Origin: Stereocaulon alpinum
Taxonomy: Eukaryota; Ascomycota; Lecanoromycetes; Lecanorales; Stereocaulaceae
Length of the DNA stretch: 64,000 nt
Direction: 5' to 3'
Assembly (NCBI GenBank): GCA_018257865.1
Contig: JAEUBA010000023.1
Location: 1-64,000 of the forward strand
The first letter of the stretch is position 1, and the number at the start of each line of letters is the position of its first letter. The notes below the pieces were generated by a model. It saw only the letters and a program-made list of their open reading frames with translations. It was not told where the DNA came from and did no database searches. The position numbers and the translations under genes are program-made. This document shows, one piece after another, positions 36,039 through 47,303 of this stretch.

Positions 36039-38692
36039 ATGGATCCGTTGTCCATCGCCGCCAGCGCGATCACGGTGATCGGCGCCCTCGGCCAGGCCGC
36101 GAAGTGTGTTCAGCGACTGCGCGCCATTCGCCACGCTCCGGCCGAACTGAAATCTTTGCTAGAGGAAGTCAACGATCTACACGGTTTATTGGAGCAGATC
36201 CAAGCCGAGCAACAGGCGGCCCGGACACGTCTAGCTGGCTCTGCAGCGACTAGCGAAAATCCAAAGGGACTGGCTCGGCATGTAGAGCGGACATCCTCCA
36301 AGTTACAGGAACTTGATTCCTTGATTGAGCACCACACATCTTATATAAGTCGACTCAAATTCAACCGTGGACACTTGGGCTGGGTGCTTGGACGACAAAA
36401 AGCCAGTGTATTGTGCGAAGACTTGAAGGTTATACGCTTGAACCTTGCAGCAAGCCTTGGGGCAACCACATCGTGAGTCGCCACTGTGCACAGCCTGTTA
36501 CTTGATGCTATTATCGTTGCCATTCGCTGTTTCTATATCAATTCGACGCTCACATTACTAGATCTGCAGTGAACCGTGTTGAGACCGCTATCGAGCGGGT
36601 CAACCTTCAGCAAGCCGAGACTTCACAACTACTGTCAACGCTCGTCAATGGATTAGCTTTAGTATTACCCTCGTCAAACCCACCTCCATTTGAGTTCGCG
36701 ACAGACGACGGCAGTCTGAATTGCAATTTCCAGCTTCCGTGTTACCAGCCGAAAGACGTCCGCTCTACCGCCAATCACCCGGCAAAGGCAGCCGAAAAGA
36801 TGACTCGTCATAGGAAGCAAGCTGTCGAAGTACCAGCACGTAACCAAGCCATGCAGATCTACGGAAAGAAATCCAAAGTGCTTTGCAAAGAACTGTGTAG
36901 CTGCATCTGTCATCAGAAGAAGATCCTGAGGGTTAAACAACCGTACTCCGCAGCTGCCGGCTCTTTATCTCTTGCCTACAGTGGCCTGCCTTGGATTACA
37001 CCAGATTGCGATCAAAAGTCTTGCGGCAGCAGATCGATACCCTCTATTGCTATGACCATACAATTTCCTGCTTGGTTTTGGAGACGCTACTTATCGTCTT
37101 CTTTTACGTACACGCCTATCCGTGGACCGGAGATAAATCTCAAGCTACCTCGTACGGTTGGCTGGACATGTAAACTTTGGGGGTATGGATTGGACGGCAA
37201 CTTACGCGGTATCCAAGAACTATTTTCGACAGGTGCCGCTTCGCCGTGGGATGTCTCCCCACTCGGCGGGTCCGTTCTTCACGTGAGTACACATTTCTTC
37301 CAGGGTTCTGACGTCCCTCTCAATGTCGCTGTTACGTATAGAACACACCCGCCATAGAAAGATATCAGGTCTCCACTGACGTGTTGAGTCTCTCAGTATG
37401 CTGCAGGTCATGGACATTACAGGCTTTGCAAATTTCTGGTGGAGGAAGGCGCACAAACGCACCTAGAAGACAGGTTTAACAAGTACGGAGGTTCCTTGTT
37501 CGTAGAAAGCAATTGTTGACATCCTCCTAGAAGCCCATCGGAACTGGCCTGGGAGCATTTCCTAACCGGTAACCTGACAGAAGAGGAGGAATACCTCGTC
37601 GCCAGTACGTTTACAGATTCCGAGTATCTCCAGACTCGTCAATTCACCATCTTGCATAAAATCGTCCTCAAATTCGTTCCGAGATCGCTCCAATCGGAAC
37701 TAGACTATTCGACTAAGGAACTTGATACCGTTGACTCTAGTGGCCGGACTTGTGTTTCTTGGGCAGCAGCACGTGGTGATGCGACTTCGTTGAAAATTCT
37801 GCTTGACTATGGAGCAAACCCAAATATCCCCGACATCCAAGGCTCGATGCCTCTTCATCACGTTAGAGATGTCACATGCGGCAAGCTTCTTCTTCGCTAC
37901 GGCGCCAACCTACTAGCGTGCAATAGCTTCGGCCGTACTAGCTTGCAAATGATGTGCAGAGACGATGGAGGTGATGGCGCCTTGGAGATGCTGAAGACGC
38001 TCGTTGATATGGGAATTGATGTCAACGCTAAGGATTACGCGGGAGAAACAGCCCTAATGAACGCAAGTATGAATCGATATACCGGTTGCGCAAGATATTT
38101 GTTGGAGAATGGTGCCGAGCTGGATATTGCCAATTCGAGTGATGATACCGCTATCAATTTCGCCACTATGTACGCTGCCAACACCATCCTGCAGGAGCTT
38201 CTAGCTCGTGGCGCGAATTATTCAGCGAAGAACAAGAGCGGCCAAACAATATTACATCTCAGCACAATGGCCGATACGGAAACAATCAGTATCCTCATGG
38301 AACATAATCTCAAGGACATTGATGTTTCAGCCGTCGACAACGCTAGCAAGTCCGCAAAGGATAAGCTTGACGAGCGTGAGGAGGACAGTGAGAATCCACA
38401 TTTCAAGAGCAGGTTTCAACAATTACTTGAGAACATCAAGTCTTCTCAGAAACAGACTCTGGGAATCTCGCCGAACGCGCCGCTTACCGAAAGTTTCACC
38501 TTGGCTTCTCAAATGGCAGCGCTCGAGATCGTGAAGGACCGTACGGTCATGTGTCTGACACCAGTTTCAGCGGCCGGCGACGATGAGCACTATCAAGACT
38601 TGTTCTTGGACGAAACCCTTGGACATGGCCCTCCGGTATTCTATGATGCTCTAGAAGAGATAGATCATGCCCTGCCATTTCTCTCTGTATAA
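36039..38692 (+). CDS. Ankyrin-repeat protein with fungal STAND-type N-terminal domain
   Basis: Exons 36039-36472, 36562-37282, 37397-37482 and 37531-38692 join in frame to 800 aa. Residues 1 to about 140 match the fungal N-terminal domain of STAND/NLR-like proteins (MDPLSIAASAITVIGAL, then a helical region with NDLHGLLEQI). A middle region carries a Cys/His cluster (CKELCSCICHQKK) and a GLPW...CDQKSCG motif. Residues about 484-680 hold ankyrin repeats (GRTCVSWAAARGDATSLKIL; KDYAGETALMNAS; NKSGQTILHLS). No NACHT or NB-ARC P-loop is visible, so it is not a full STAND receptor. Such proteins are often linked to fungal non-self recognition; that role is inferred here only from architecture. It stands alone between long gaps. 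Confidence 0.82.
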
Positions 38693-39774
38693 GCATCGGC
38701 TACTGTATCAAGGATGGATTGACGCTTTATGAATTGACGCCTTATGGTCTGACGCTTTACGAATGGGGCTGTCAGTTTGGTGGAATAATGTTGCAGGTCT
38801 TTAGTGATAAGTACTACTACTTCACAAATTGAAGGGTAGTTGTTTTGTACAATGCTGGTATATGTCAAGGAGTCCAACGGTATGCTGAAGCCTGACAGCT
38901 ATGGCCCTAATAGCCATGAGGCGCTCTGAGACATTCAATTGATTGCCAGTGTGACATGCATAAAGTGACACCGTAGATTAGACGGAAAAGTGGCTACCGG
39001 GAACATGAATATGAACAGAATTGATAGCTTTCAATCGCATAGAAGAATGAAGAATAATAAAACATGACGGAGGAAAACTTTGAAATGTTCTGAGCCTAAG
39101 CGCAAGCCTCATCAGAGAAGCGATGCTAGAAAGGGTGGCTCTTCAGGGCTCGTTTTAGGCACCTGGAAACCTACAAGGCGAGATGCACGGGGTATGTCTG
39201 CGCCACATAACCTGCGATCCACCTCCCTTACCAGCAATCGCCTGGGCCCACCTCTCCAGGGGCATTAATGGAAGCTAGTATTAGCGCTGTCGTTTTGGCT
39301 TGCTACGATGATCAGCCCCGTTCCAGGGTTCTTGGTGTTAACCTCCATAGTCATACATGCTTTCTACGCACAATAGCTAACAATCACTACGATATGACAC
39401 TTGGAAGCGCCATGCCGAGAGCTGCCTTGCCTACAAACGATGCCGAACTTGGTTAGAGGAAGGGACGTAGGGCCAACATCTGTGTAAACGTGGTTTCAGA
39501 GATCAGCCTGTGCGCTCTTGGCTGTCCGCTAAACATGGTCCTTGCAACGATGCGGCTTCTCATTCGTGGTGTTTTCGCAATCAAGATCAGTCGCCAAGGA
39601 GTGAATTCCTATTCTTAGTCAAGTGCCATCGTTTTTTAAGTGGGTAAGTCACCCACTTTGCACCTATGCCGAAGCTGATTTTCAGTAGCAGTGAAACAGC
39701 AGCACATCTCGTCGACATTTTCATCGTACATAGTCTTCAAGAAGGTAGTAGCACAGAGCACATCTTTTCCAGCA
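38693..39774. other. Gap with a 15-bp minisatellite
   Basis: About 1.1 kb downstream of the ankyrin gene. Apart from the short tandem repeat at 38,718-38,764 (separate entry) only short frames are present. A degenerate second gene cannot be excluded, but nothing is recognisable. Confidence 0.45.
38718..38764. repeat. Three-copy 15-bp tandem repeat
   Basis: Three consecutive units of the form TTGACGCTTTATGAA, TTGACGCCTTATGGT and CTGACGCTTTACGAA begin 15 bp apart, just 26 bp after the ankyrin stop codon, in the presumed 3' UTR. The period is a multiple of three. Confidence 0.75.
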
Positions 39775-41581
39775 ATGGAACCATTTCCTTACAATGATGA
39801 CAGCACTATAGCGCTGATACAACATCCCAGTAAAGGCCTCCTTCTCTTAGTAACAATTCATACAGTGGATTAAGGCTAACCCGGTATTGAAGAAAACACT
39901 AGAAATTCAGCTTCGCCACACCATCACGGTCCCATTCCGAATTATCTGAAGAATAAGATCAAGGTCCATGACAACTTTACAAAACTTCTTCTGCCAGGAC
40001 TCATTCGATGCCTCATCAGCTGGCTCTTGATTGGGGGCTTTTATTGTTCTCTGTGGAAATATAAAGATCGTGTGCTCAGCCCAAAGTCCAAATCTCAATT
40101 CGACGCGATCATGGTGGCGTTGAGCATTGCTTTTGGACTCAATGCTGCTAGCGCTTTGAAGGCGATTGCGCTCGACCTACGATGGTGGATCTTGAGCATG
40201 GGGAAAAGGCCAGCGCAGGAGGTGCGTCATTGTGGTGTTCAAAGCCAAGTACTTGTGGCTTATAACTTACCGTAGCCCGTCAGGTCGAGTTGATACTGCG
40301 CGGCGACAGCATGACTGAGCTCCTACGATTGGTATGGATTGCACCGCACTCCAGAACGGTGACCGTAACTCTATCCTGGTTGTTGCTGAACATGGTGTGT
40401 GATCCAAAGTTGAGCGCTGCGACTTGTCTATTGACGCCGCTTAGCTTATGCAATCTAGCATTGCGGTTTTAGGCCTTACATACTCGGCATCTCCTGGTAT
40501 TGCAGATATCTATCGAGAACCTGGCATAAACAGTATTGCGGTCCCAAACATGACCCACTTCGCGCAGTCGGTCGGACGATTCTCCGATGACAACACTTTT
40601 ACAGAGTCCTATGCTGCTCATGTACTTGGAGATATTGGAAGTAGCTACAATGTTTCCGCTCTCCCAGAAGAGCCCCTGGTGGGTAAGCCATGGGCTTCCT
40701 ACCCTGCAGGATTCTGGAGCGCCACCGATCATTGGGAGTACCATTTTCTCGAATCAGCACCATCTTTACTGGCTTCCGGCGCTCAGGCTCAGTTCCTGGC
40801 CATATACTCAGATCGGGTAGCCAAGTCGAACGCTACGTGCAAGGTGCCTCCTTTCCAGATCGCTAATAATGGCCAGCTCGCAGATGTCCGTCTGCTGGAA
40901 GACAATCGAACATTCACATTTCCTACGATAGCTGAAGGTGTGGAATCAGTCTATTACCTGACAGCACCCGTCCTTGCAAACGGAGACAGCTACTGGGGTT
41001 GTGGTCCAGGATGTAACAACGTTAAAGTCTTAGAATCAGCTGCGGGTCCTCCAGTCGACGGGTCTTTCGTCAATGGCTCCAGTACAGCGTTCTTCTTCTA
41101 TGACTGTAACATCACAATCACCGTACCGTCACCCGATGTTCCACCCGTCAGAGCAGCGCAGGCAGCTCAAGCTATCGCCCTCTCTGGCCAGATCCATTCC
41201 GAGTTCCAAAACATCAGTGACTTGGGGAATAGCAGCATGAACCAATTCGTTGCATACAACTTCGGCACCCCCTTCGGGGAGCCCCAGAATAACAGCGCAA
41301 AAGGCATGGCAAGTCTGGTCTCCCGTTTCGCAATCGGTGTCATATCTGCTGCCGCGCAGACAAATCCGCCAATGATCGTTCTGGGGAGCTTACCTGCTCA
41401 AGGCTTACGAGTGCAGCTTGACTCTTTCTTGATATTCAACCTCATCTTGGTAATCACGGGGGCGCTTCAACTAGCCCTGGTCCTAGTCACAGCTGCTATC
41501 GTCAGTCGGCTCACGATTCCACAGGAGATCCTTCTATCGCACCATGAGACCATCCAGAAAAGCTTCGTCCTGTCGTCCTAA
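39775..41581 (+). CDS. Fungal multi-spanning membrane protein with glycosylated extracellular domain
   Basis: Exons 39775-39829, 39911-40221, 40284-40394 and 40445-41581 give 537 aa with canonical splice sites and introns of 50-81 bp. Hydrophobic segments: LLPGLIRCLISWLLIGGFY (about 50-70), IMVALSIAFGLNAASALKAI (about 85-105), VTLSWLLLNM across the third junction (about 145-170), and near the C-terminus FLIFNLILVITGALQLALVL (about 490-515). Between them lies a long loop with many NxS/T sequons and paired Cys (CGPGCNN, FYDCN), probably outside the cell or in the lumen. This matches a recurrent but uncharacterised fungal membrane family. No catalytic motif is seen, so function is unknown. Confidence 0.78.
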
Positions 41582-42719
41582 TGCTCTGTCTCCTTGCTAT
41601 AGACGGATGTTGAGACAATAAGCCCGTAAGAAAGTCTCTTGAAGCAGCTCTTCCGGGTACGAGCACAAAGTACTTGCGAATTACTTGGTTCATAGCCATT
41701 GCGGTTCTAGACCATGTCGAACTATCCGCCGGTCCGTAACAAATCGCCAAATCTTCACGTTTGGCGGAGCCTTAAGCCATCATAACGCATTTGATCGATG
41801 CAAGAGGTTGCTTTTCCGGAACGGCATTGACCGCTTGGTGAGTTCGATGACGCGGTGGGTAATTGCAAGGTGAGGGCTGGACGAAGAGACCAGGAGAAGA
41901 CGTAGCCCCAATAACATCAAACCGTGGCGGAGGGAGATCTGCAAGGCAAGGACTTTGTCTGGAGGGACGAAATGATGGCGAAGGTAGGCCTTGGATATCT
42001 CTGCAAGGCTTTGTTCGAATAGAACAATGTGTGACATGTTCCGTCTCGAGGACTGCATTATTTTAGCGAAGGAATGCGGTAGCAGTCACTCCATAAAGCT
42101 CTTGATATAAGTCTACACAGTGGCGCAACACTCGAGATGCAGAGTGAGATGCAGAGCAGCATTTGGCTCATGACCCTCTTTCGAAGACCTAACAGGATCG
42201 ATGCTGTATACTTCTTGTTCTGCCTTAGCCTCTCCGGCAGCACTAACATCTCCCAGCATAGCCATGCGCAGGAAATTTCTTAGGTCGAAATAGAACAAGA
42301 ACATCAGCAACTGTAGTACAAGAAACTATTTGACCTGAATATCCAAAGTCACTCCCCTGCAGACGCGCCAAGTCCGCGCTTGCACTTGCTGGGGTAACGT
42401 ACCATACACTTAGAAGGGTTCACAGACCTACCTGCTAAGCTGCCTAACCAGCCACTTTAAGGGCTGAAACATGGAGAGCCGTTAGAGAGGCCCCTAAAGA
42501 TGGTCACTTAGGCGTGGACTCCGGCCCCTGAAACTTGCCGTTCTCACGCTTAGAGGGCGAGCTTTTGGGCTATCAAGAAGGGTCCCCGGGCTTAGCTCTA
42601 CAAATGGCTGGCTGGGCAGGTTAGCCGGTAGGCGGTTAATTCATCTACAACATTTGAGATAGCTCTCGACGAATCATACACGAGTCTACTTGGACAAGTC
42701 CTCGATCTGGTGACCGAGG
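41582..42719. other. Gap before the WD40-cyclophilin gene
   Basis: About 1.1 kb with only short unsupported frames. The part at 42,440-42,620 is rich in GGCCCC/CCCGGG-like words, but I could not pair it into a repeat. The last 80 bp form the upstream region of the cyclophilin gene. Confidence 0.45.
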
Positions 42720-44685
42720 ATGGAATTGACTGATCAGCCTGTAGCCTCTCCGAAGAAGCGTACTCATTCTGATTTCGAGAAGGATCAGCGTGTCAAAGAG
42801 CACGGCGTCGTGGCCCAGGATGAAGGTATGCCCCGCACACATGGGCTTTTATGAGTAGTAGCTGACGGTCATCACAGACACCTCGTCCGATGATGACTTC
42901 GGTCCTGCCCTTCCTTCTGCCGCAGCACCAAGGAGGAAGCGGCGAAAGCTCCCATACGAAGAATTATACATCTCAGCTCTCCCGACCTCCCCCCGCTACT
43001 CGAAATCGCTTATGCATAAAGATCAGCTTTCCTTCGTCACAATGACACCATTGACGGATTTTCTGATCACCAGCTCAGTCGACGGTGTTGTCAAATTCTG
43101 GAAGAAAATTGCTGTGGGTATCGAATCTGTGAAAGAGTTTAGGGCACATACTGGTGAGGTCAAGAGCGTCAGCGTGAGTCAGGATGGGCGGAGCTTTGCC
43201 AGTGCTGGGGCGGACAAGACAATCAAGATTTTCGATGTCATCACGTTCGACCTCCTTACCATACTGCAGCTAGAATTCACGCCGAAGTCGATATGTTGGG
43301 TTCACCGACGGGGTGCTTCATCGCCCTTGCTTGCTGTGTCTGACGAGGACAAACCTTTTATACATATTTACGACGGTAGTGGAGAATCACAGGCACCAGT
43401 TCATACGATTTCAGCTCTGCATAAGAGCCCCGTAAGAGCCATGGCGTACAATAATGAATATGACTGTGCCATTTCCGCCGATGACAATGGCATGATTGAG
43501 TACTGGAGTCCTGGGAACTCCTACGAGAGACCTGGAAACCTGTTCAGATTTAAGAGTTCGACAGATTTATTTGCATTCAAGAAGTCTAAAAGTCTACCAA
43601 CCTCTATTACAGTATCGCCATCTAGCTCACATTTCACCACATTCTCATTCCCTGACCGGCAGGTCCGTGTATTCGAGTTCGCGACTGGCAAGCTCTACCG
43701 AGTATACGATGAGTCCATTACAACGATCACGGACATGCAACAAGCAGGCACGGCAATACAAAAGCTCGAAGACATTGAATTCGGCAGACGAATAGCCGTG
43801 GAGCGAGAACTAGAGAACCCAGCTTTACAAAACAAAATCAATGTGATTTTCGACGAATCAAGTAACTTTATATTCTACGGCTCCATCCTCGGAACTAAAG
43901 TCATCAACACCTTCACCAACCGCCTAGTAAAAGTCTACGGCAAAGAAGAGCCCTTCCGCTCCCTCAACCTCGCCCTCTACCAAGGCCAGCCCCAAAAGAA
44001 AGGCGTCGTCACAATCACCATGGCCGCATCCGCCAACCCACTCCTCCAAGAAGCCGAAGAGCGCGACCCAATGCTTGTCACAACCGGCTCAGGCAAAATC
44101 CGCTTCTACATCTACACCAACGAAACCGAAATCAGCAAATCAACGCGCGACGTACAAAACGAGAAACCTAAAGACCTTAACACCCGCAAGCAAGTCGAAG
44201 CGAAGCCCGCGGAAACAGGCACCTCAGCAGTCCTACACACCACCTACGGCGACATCCACATCCGGCTCTTCCCAGAAGCCGCCCCCAAAGCCGTCGAAAA
44301 CTTCGTCACCCACTCAAAGAACGGCTACTACAACAACACAATCTTCCACCGCGTAATCCGCAAATTCATGATCCAATGTGGTGACCCCCTCGGCGACGGC
44401 ACCGGCGGTGAAAGCATTTGGGGCAAAGAATTCGAAGATGAATTCTCCGTGCTCAAGCACGATAAACCGTATACAGTCAGTATGGCGAATGCAGGCCCCA
44501 ATACGAACGGTAGTCAATTCTTCATTACGACGGAACGGACGCCGTGGCTGGATAAGAAGCATACGATTTTTGGGAGGGCGGTGCAGGGATTGGACGTTGT
44601 GCATCGGATTGAGAATGCGAGGGTTAGGCCGAAGAAGGAGAAGCCGGAGGAGGATATTAAGATTGTTAGTATTGATGTTGCGTAG
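42720..44685 (+). CDS. WD40-repeat peptidyl-prolyl isomerase (Cyp15/PPWD1 type)
   Basis: Nuclear cyclophilin that catalyses cis-trans isomerisation of Xaa-Pro bonds; PPWD1 homologues associate with the spliceosome. Exons 42720-42825 and 42878-44685 with a 52 bp intron give 637 aa. The N-terminus is acidic and basic (SSDDDFGPALP, RRKRRKLPYEELY). WD repeats run from about 90 to 380 (LITSSVDGVVKFWKK; FASAGADKTIKIFD). The cyclophilin domain at about 483-637 retains active-site signatures FHRVI, GSQFFIT and TPWLDKKHTIFG. All expected residues look intact. The codon bias from about 43,930 onward is visibly C-ending, unlike the first half. Confidence 0.94.
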
Positions 44686-46050
44686 GGTAGAGGGCAGTGG
44701 GAGATAGATAGGATGATGTGATTCCCCAAGCATACTGATACCATGTGGTCACTTCACGACGTGCAATGAAGCTTATTCAGGGCATGATAGAGATCGCCTT
44801 GGATTGATATGTTGGACTAAGGGTGAAGTCCGTGGTTCCATAGCCGTGCTCCCCAGTTTCCCTCCTTTCTGAATCCTTGTTAGTCTTAGGCCTGTTCTAC
44901 TTTTTCTCCTACGAAATCTTTGCATTGGTGACGTTGATCGCCTGCATTTCCTGGCTGCTCCTTTTCATACCTGCCATCTCGAACGTGGCTCCGAGCAGGC
45001 TGTCCATGGTTGAGAAGATCACGAGCATGGCTCCGACTATTTCTTACTCCCTTCTTAATCCTTCCATAACGAACACTATCTATAGCCTGTTCCACGTTCT
45101 TCGTACGATACTCCTTCCTTCATTTATAGCCTTGCGAATGTGATCTCGCTTCTGATTAGGATAGAAATGCTAGTGGTGATAGTCGTAGTGATTGCTAACC
45201 AACGTAAGGTGGTGATCCAAAACCCGTTCCATGTCCGTCGGGAAACGCTTCCCTGCTTCTTCCCAGGCCTTACGAATAGGGTCTCAAGCCTAGTTCCCGA
45301 TATTCGAGCTGGTGTTCGCCATCATGTTCGTGGAAGTCATATATCTGCCATTTGTCTGAATGGTTTTTCTTGCGAGGGTGGCGTTTTTGAAGTATTTTCT
45401 TCGGGGAATGTGTGGTTACTGCAAAGGCACTGGTCCTCTGCAATACCATTAGAACAGGAAGAGGTCGGACGACAGATTAGGAACATCTTTGGGTCCAGGT
45501 GCTGGGTAGCATGTCCTTGTGTACAAGATCCTTTCTTGCAATCTGAAATGCGGCGGCCACTTTGGTCGTCACCCCTGGCCTCCAGTAGCAGCTTGCTCCG
45601 AAACCGTGGTCCCGTAGTCAGTATCGACTTTCTCGAGATCCCTCGTTTGACCGCATGCCAATATTGAAGAGGGGCTGCTGTGCTTATTGGCCGTCGTCGT
45701 GGTGGCGACTCCGATCAATTTTGGTGTGCGCTGGTCCAACATGAGCCTCATTCAATATTTGAGGGTTTTGAAAGTTCACCGGCGTCTTTTGAGGCACTAC
45801 GACGCGGTGAGGCGGAGGTCTTCGCCTTCGCCATTGCTGCACCCTCTTCAAGCCGCCATGGCCACGCGATGTTGAGGTGACGGTCTTTATTCACATTCAA
45901 TTCATTGCAAGCCACCGTCCTCCTGTTGTAATGCAGACCATAATTCACAGTCGACCGTCTTCTTCAACCATCAAGCGCCAGTATTCCGTGATAGGTCAGG
46001 ACACGAAGGCGTCCCTCATACGTCATCAGGATGCAGCATTTTGCATACCG
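44686..46050. other. Ambiguous region with weak frames on both strands
   Basis: About 1.4 kb. The plus strand has a hydrophobic 88-codon frame (44,877-45,143) and a 175-codon frame (45,140-45,667), both opening on non-ATG codons or unsupported ATGs. The minus strand has coding-like pieces in different frames (about 45,250-45,050 and 45,100-44,890) interrupted by stops. This may be a decayed gene. I cannot assign a strand or family. Confidence 0.35.
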
Positions 46051-46793
46051 CTACTTCTCCGGTGCATCTGGCAATCGTTCTATCACGTACTTTCCCCTTG
46101 CAACAGACATAATCGGTACTCCGGGTATCTTGCGTATCCTCCTTTTGAGGTCTCTATCGTTCGTAGCCACAATATAGATCTTATGCTTCATCACCCGGTC
46201 CACGAGACAGTCGTCCGCATAGACTCCTTTGTGATCGCACCTGAGCCTCTCCCATCGTTCGTCCCTAGCAATCTGTAATGCTATCCTGTATTTCTGTCCC
46301 AGCTTCTCCAATTCAGCCATCACACAATCTGTGATTATGGGTCTGCACTCAGCATAGAGACAGTCCATCATGGTTGAGAGGAGCTCCAATTTGTGTTGTA
46401 CGGTGTGAGAGAGGAAATTGGTGTCGACGAGAACGTTGTATGGAGGTCTGAGGGCGGTGTTGTACTGGAAGAAGAGGGAGGAAGAGACTTGGGGACTGTT
46501 GATGTTTAGCAAGAATTCTTCAAGCGAGACCAGTAGGGCATGTACATTTCGCGGACAACTTCATTCCCTTTCTCCTTTCGTTTGCTCTCGATTTCGCCCT
46601 TCAATTGGTTCTTCTTTCTAACACGGACGTTAGCTGTTGCTGTAGGCAGACGGTTTTCTGCCCAACACTTACAATCGCGAGTCTCGTTGACCGATTATTC
46701 TTTTGACCTGATGACGGTCTCAGCTGAAATTCTTTTGGGTTCACGGACAATACAAACCCGGACGAACTTCCTGGTCTTCTTCTGAGCCGTCAT
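46051..46793 (-). CDS. FCF1: FCF1, PIN-domain rRNA-processing protein
   Basis: Nucleolar SSU-processome factor needed for early pre-18S rRNA cleavages. Four minus-strand exons, 46793-46758 (36 nt), 46707-46673 (35 nt), 46617-46546 and 46495-46051, join to 195 aa, the family length. The assembled N-terminus reads MTAQKKTRKFVRVKRIIGQR, and exon 3 to 4 joins VVRE to IPQVSSSLFFQYN as in orthologues. The PIN domain covers about 60-180 with LVDTNFLSHT, IITDCVMAELEKLG, KGVYADDCLVDRV and IVATNDRDLKRR, keeping the acidic residues of the fold. All three introns (50, 55, 50 bp) have GT-AG ends; the second and third have GCTAA-type branch sites. Confidence 0.95.
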
Positions 46794-47303
46794 ATTGGTA
46801 GATGACTACGGAAGTAGGAGATATGTTTGTGATTTTCACGGAGAAAAATGCTACGGTTGGAGGATCTTCAGCTTGTGGCTTTGCTCGGGCCGAACAGACT
46901 AGCGCGGGGGCAACGCTCGGCGCAAAATGTATTCTTGGTATCAACAAACTCCTTGTTCGTTATCTGTCTGTGTAACGCATTACACACAGTATTATCACAG
47001 CTTCCCTCCTTACCCGTTGCGATTACCATATAATCTACGCTAATCAAAGAATACTTCTTCGCGCGGCCGCACTTTGATCGCACTTCACAAAAGATTTAGC
47101 TGCTTCAGGGGCGCCTTCAACCCAGCTTCGTATACGGATGCCATCCCAATCCTTGCTTTCGACCACGCTGGCCTTATAAGCATACGTTATTAGAGGGTAC
47201 TTGGGTATAGTCTGTTTGAATGATCAATAGGTCATAGTGAAAAGCTGTCATACGTCGAATTTTGGCCATTCATCAACAGCCTTTTTAGGAGAGGACATTG
47301 GAG
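46794..47303. promoter_or_regulatory. Divergent promoter region between FCF1 and the CSI2-like gene
   Basis: A 510 bp spacer between the start codons of two divergently transcribed genes; both promoters must lie here. Short frames within have no recognisable content. A NotI-like GCGGCCGC word sits at about 47,063. No specific binding site is claimed. Confidence 0.5.

Noticed and set aside
30151..42719. Secondary-metabolite gene cluster
   Set aside because: No polyketide synthase, NRPS, terpene synthase, P450 or cluster regulator is present; the amidohydrolase is a relic.
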